This document shows, piece after piece, positions 6,152 to 8,318 of a DNA stretch of 8,318 nt. Position 1 is the stretch's first letter; every line of letters starts with the position of its first letter. This stretch comes from an uncultured SAR324 cluster bacterium (GTDB lineage: Bacteria > SAR324 > NAC60-12): contig CABXOR010000062.1 of assembly GCA_902513935.1 (NCBI GenBank), forward strand, positions 1 through 8,318, written 5' to 3'. A program made the position numbers and the translations under genes. A model generated the notes under the pieces. That model saw nothing but the letters and a program-made list of their open reading frames with translations. It was not told the DNA's origin and ran no database searches.

Positions 6152-6155
6152 TTTA

Positions 6156-7412
6156 ATGCTAAATTTATTCATTAGGAGTTTATGGAATCGAAGAAGTACA
6201 GCTGTGCTTACAATTTTTTCTATTTCTATAAGCGTTACATTATTGATTGGTGTAGAAAATATTCGTAAGGGAGTAAGAACAAGTTTCAGTAGTGCTGTAT
6301 CTGGGACGGATATTATAGTTGGAGCCAGGGGAGGCTCATTACAACTCCTCCTTTATTCAATATTTCGTATAGGTAACGCTCCTAATAACCTTAGTTGGGA
6401 AAGTTATAATGAATTTCGTAAAGATAAAAGAGTGAAATGGACCATACCGATATCCTTAGGAGATTCACACAGGGGGTTCAGGGTACTAGGCACTAATAAG
6501 GACTATTTTAAGTATTTTCGTTATGGTAGTAAAAAGAAATTAGAATTTTACAAGGGGAAATCATTTTCAAAAGTTTTTGATGTAGTGATTGGAAGTGAAG
6601 TGGCAATCAAATTCAGCTATAAATTAAATGAGAAAATAATAATTGCTCATGGAACAGGGAAAAAGTCATTTCTTAAGCACGATGACAGACCCTTTAAAGT
6701 AGTAGGCATTCTTAAGCCTACCGGTACTCCAGTCGATCAATCCTTGCATGTTAGTTTAGAAGGTATTACTGCAATGCACATAGACTGGGAAAGTGGTGCT
6801 CCACCCATGGAAGGAGAAAGCTTAAGTACAGAGGAAATTATGAAATCAGACCTTAAGCCTGAGGAAATAACTTCATTTCTAATTGGCTTGAAAACTAAGA
6901 TACATGCATTTAGCTTACAGCGTCAGATTAATTCATTTAAAGAAGAACCTCTTAGCTCAATTATGCCCGGAGTTGCTCTACAGGAGCTTTGGAATTTACT
7001 AAGGACAGCAGAAATAGGATTAAGGATAATCACATGGTTCGTCCTTTTTGCGGGTCTACTGGGGATGATGACTTCTTTATTGTCAGGACTTAATGAACGT
7101 AGAAGAGAGATGGCTATCCTTAGATCCGTTGGAGCAGGGCCATGGACTATATCTTTTTTACTAATTTTTGAAGCTACAGTTTTAACATTAGTAGGTATTC
7201 TTTTTGGCCTGCTTTCCTTATACATATCTTTATTTGTTTCACAGCCTCTTTTAGAGGCTTACTTTGGTTTATTTATTCCTATTCATTCCCCAAGTTTTAA
7301 AGACTTAATTATTCTTGGTGTAATTATCTTGAATGGAATTTTGATGGGCTTAATCCCGGCATTAAGGGCTTATCGTCAATCACTCGCAGATGGAATGACA
7401 ATTCGTTTATAA
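6156..7412 (+). CDS. ABC transporter permease, FtsX/MacB type
   Basis: This 418-residue inner-membrane protein has the layout of type VII (MacB/LolC/FtsX) permeases. TM1 is at about 14-32 after MLNLFIRSLWNRRSTAVLTI. A large periplasmic domain at about 33-288 resembles the MacB core domain, with DIIVGARGGSLQLLLYSIF near its start and a VVGILKPTGTPVDQSLHV segment. TM2 (290-312), TM3 (334-358) and TM4 (384-404) follow. The cytoplasmic phrase GLNERRREMAILRSVGA (about 311-327) is the FtsX-family coupling region that contacts the ATPase. MacB-like systems transmit ATP-driven motion to periplasmic partners rather than moving small ions through a pore, so the ZrgA-like and DUF3299 proteins are plausible partners. 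That is inference. I chose the ATG because AAGGA lies just before it; a TTG start at 6135 would overlap the ATPase gene. Confidence 0.9.
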   Translation: MLNLFIRSLWNRRSTAVLTIFSISISVTLLIGVENIRKGVRTSFSSAVSGTDIIVGARGGSLQLLLYSIFRIGNAPNNLSWESYNEFRKDKRVKWTIPISLGDSHRGFRVLGTNKDYFKYFRYGSKKKLEFYKGKSFSKVFDVVIGSEVAIKFSYKLNEKIIIAHGTGKKSFLKHDDRPFKVVGILKPTGTPVDQSLHVSLEGITAMHIDWESGAPPMEGESLSTEEIMKSDLKPEEITSFLIGLKTKIHAFSLQRQINSFKEEPLSSIMPGVALQELWNLLRTAEIGLRIITWFVLFAGLLGMMTSLLSGLNERRREMAILRSVGAGPWTISFLLIFEATVLTLVGILFGLLSLYISLFVSQPLLEAYFGLFIPIHSPSFKDLIILGVIILNGILMGLIPALRAYRQSLADGMTIRL

Positions 7413-7432
7413 ACAAAATTTATAAAATTATT

Positions 7433-7906
7433 ATGAAAAAAATCTTTTTATTTTTTCTTTTCTTTTCACTTTTAAATAACTCATCTTTAGTTTTTGGGTT
7501 AAATTTAGAGGCAAAGTTGGTTACATGGGCAGATTTAAATAAGTTAAACTACAAAACAGGAGAGATGCCTGCAAGCTTAAGACAATTAATAGGTAAATCA
7601 GTAACAATTCCAGGATTTGCTGTTCCTTTAGAGGGAGATGGCGGATTTGACTTTATTAAAGAGTTTCTGCTTGTTCCGACTTTTGGAGCTTGTATTCATG
7701 TTCCACCACCACCACCAAATCAAGTAATTCACGTAATTTTGTATGAGCCTGAGCATTTTGAAAAATTTTTATATGCTGTTTGGATTACTGGTATCCTTGA
7801 AATTGGTGAATACTTTCACGAAGGTTCGAGTGATTCCGGTAAGCAGACTTATGATACTGAATCTAGTTATTTAATTAGAGGTCTGAAGGTCGAGGAATAT
7901 GACTAA
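7433..7906 (+). CDS. DUF3299 exported protein, last gene of the zrg-like cluster
   Basis: The 157-residue product has a signal peptide (MKK, a phenylalanine/leucine core, likely cleavage near residue 22, no lipobox) and then the DUF3299 fold. TWADLNKLNY is at 31-40, GKSVTIPGFAVPLEGD at 54-69, and EFLLVPTFGACIHVPPPPPNQ at 77-97, the last being the family signature. The function of DUF3299 is unknown to me. Cys87 and His89 in GACIHVPPPPP are candidate metal ligands. DUF3299 genes are regular neighbours of the ABC ATPase/permease and DUF2796 genes in Zrg-type loci, which ties this protein to metal handling in the periplasm. It begins 20 bases after the permease stop, with no clear ribosome site in the AT-rich gap, and ends the gene cluster. 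Confidence 0.85.
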   Translation: MKKIFLFFLFFSLLNNSSLVFGLNLEAKLVTWADLNKLNYKTGEMPASLRQLIGKSVTIPGFAVPLEGDGGFDFIKEFLLVPTFGACIHVPPPPPNQVIHVILYEPEHFEKFLYAVWITGILEIGEYFHEGSSDSGKQTYDTESSYLIRGLKVEEYD

Positions 7907-8318
7907 GAGTTGTGAGCAAACCTGTCCCATTACACCTATCTCATTACTAATTTAAGTAATATAATATTATTAATAAAAAATATTTTCGGACTATATGGTG
8001 GATCCGGTTTTATTCTAACCATCTCCACCACTACGGTACCTCTTCTCTCCAGATATTAACCCCACTAATCCTTCACAGTCAGACAATCAACACAAACATT
8101 ATCAATAATTCTTTTCCTACCAATTCTGGTGGAGATATTTTTTACAATATTCAATCATTTTAATCTTCAATAATTATTAATATTTCTAATACTATATATT
8201 AGAAAATATCATTATTAATTCATAAAATATCATATAAAATCAATATTATGAAATTAATATTTAAAAACTAAATGAAACAAAATTTATAGGTAAATCATTA
8301 TTTATAATATTAAATATT
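7907..8318. other. very AT-rich gene-free tail
   Basis: No protein or RNA gene is supported in these 412 bases. AT content rises towards the end: 8221-8280 has only 7 G or C in 60 bases. An ATTACT/AGTAAT hairpin (7943-7960) follows the last gene but lacks a T run, so it is at best a weak terminator. A stem of eight, TTTCTAAT and ATTAGAAA around ACTATAT, lies at 8183-8205. The G+C-richer island 7990-8140 holds the TGGTGGA repeats. A 30-codon minus-strand frame (8065-8154, TTG start) exists but has no ribosome site and no recognised product. Confidence 0.6.
7996..8030. repeat. nested hairpin with TGGTGGA/TCCACCA arms
   Basis: TGGTGGA (7996-8002) pairs with TCCACCA (8024-8030). Inside it GGTT (8006-8009) pairs with AACC (8017-8020) around a seven-base loop, with a three-by-three internal loop between the stems. 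The distal arm ATCTCCACCA (8021-8030) has a second perfect reverse complement, TGGTGGAGAT, at 8127-8136, about 100 bases away. These are among the few G+C-rich words in the tail. The role is unknown; protein-binding repeats or the edge of a decayed element are possible. Confidence 0.5.

Noticed and set aside
6135..6155. TTG start for the permease seven codons upstream
   Set aside because: It overlaps the ATPase gene and has no ribosome site, whereas AAGGA fits the ATG at 6156.
7943..7960. Intrinsic terminator after the DUF3299 gene
   Set aside because: The six-pair ATTACT/AGTAAT stem has no G-C core and no T run, so it fails the usual criteria.
8065..8154. 30-codon minus-strand frame ending in RIGRKRIIDNVCVDCLTVKD
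   Set aside because: The residues look faintly protein-like, but the frame is short, starts at TTG without a ribosome site and cannot be tied to any family.

Overview
The window looks like Gram-negative chromosomal DNA. It carries an RND-type membrane fusion protein end, a type II secretion/type IV pilus platform gene, and periplasmic proteins with signal peptides. The taxon cannot be fixed from the sequence. The cysteine-rich ferrochelatase, the tRNA-Met-like sequence and the moderate-to-low G+C would fit a deltaproteobacterium-like or SAR324-like marine lineage, but that is a guess.

Left part (1-4079, moderate G+C, core functions). The last 35 codons of an RND efflux periplasmic adaptor run on + into hemH (ferrochelatase, -). 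hemH follows argJ (ornithine acetyltransferase, -). argJ is divergent from a gspF/pilC-type inner-membrane platform gene (+). The argJ-gspF gap holds candidate promoters for both directions. argJ should start at the ATG at 2476, because the Shine-Dalgarno sequence fits that codon and not the TTG six bases upstream.

Middle (4080-4435). A 77-base element has the 3' half of an elongator tRNA-Met: CAT anticodon, perfect T arm and encoded CCA. It has no D arm, and its 5' end does not pair with its acceptor 3' strand, so I call it a tRNA pseudogene or recombination scar. A near-consensus sigma70 promoter (TTGGCA, 17 bases, TATAAT) follows, just where base composition becomes AT-rich.

Right part (4436-7906, AT-rich). 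This is a tight five-gene + strand unit: a small unrecognised membrane-anchored or exported protein, a ZrgA/DUF2796 periplasmic protein with a His/Asp/Glu-rich triple repeat, a LolD/MacB-type ABC ATPase, an FtsX/MacB-type permease, and a DUF3299 exported protein with a GACIHVPPPPPNQ motif. The last four are the core of the zinc-associated Zrg locus type described in Vibrio. They probably act together in envelope zinc (metal) handling. The extra first gene is the least explained part. The permease most likely starts at the ATG at 6156.

Tail (7907-8318). Very AT-rich, gene-free DNA with several inverted repeats, including a TGGTGGA-type motif that recurs in both orientations. I see no CRISPR array, integrase, transposase or rRNA.
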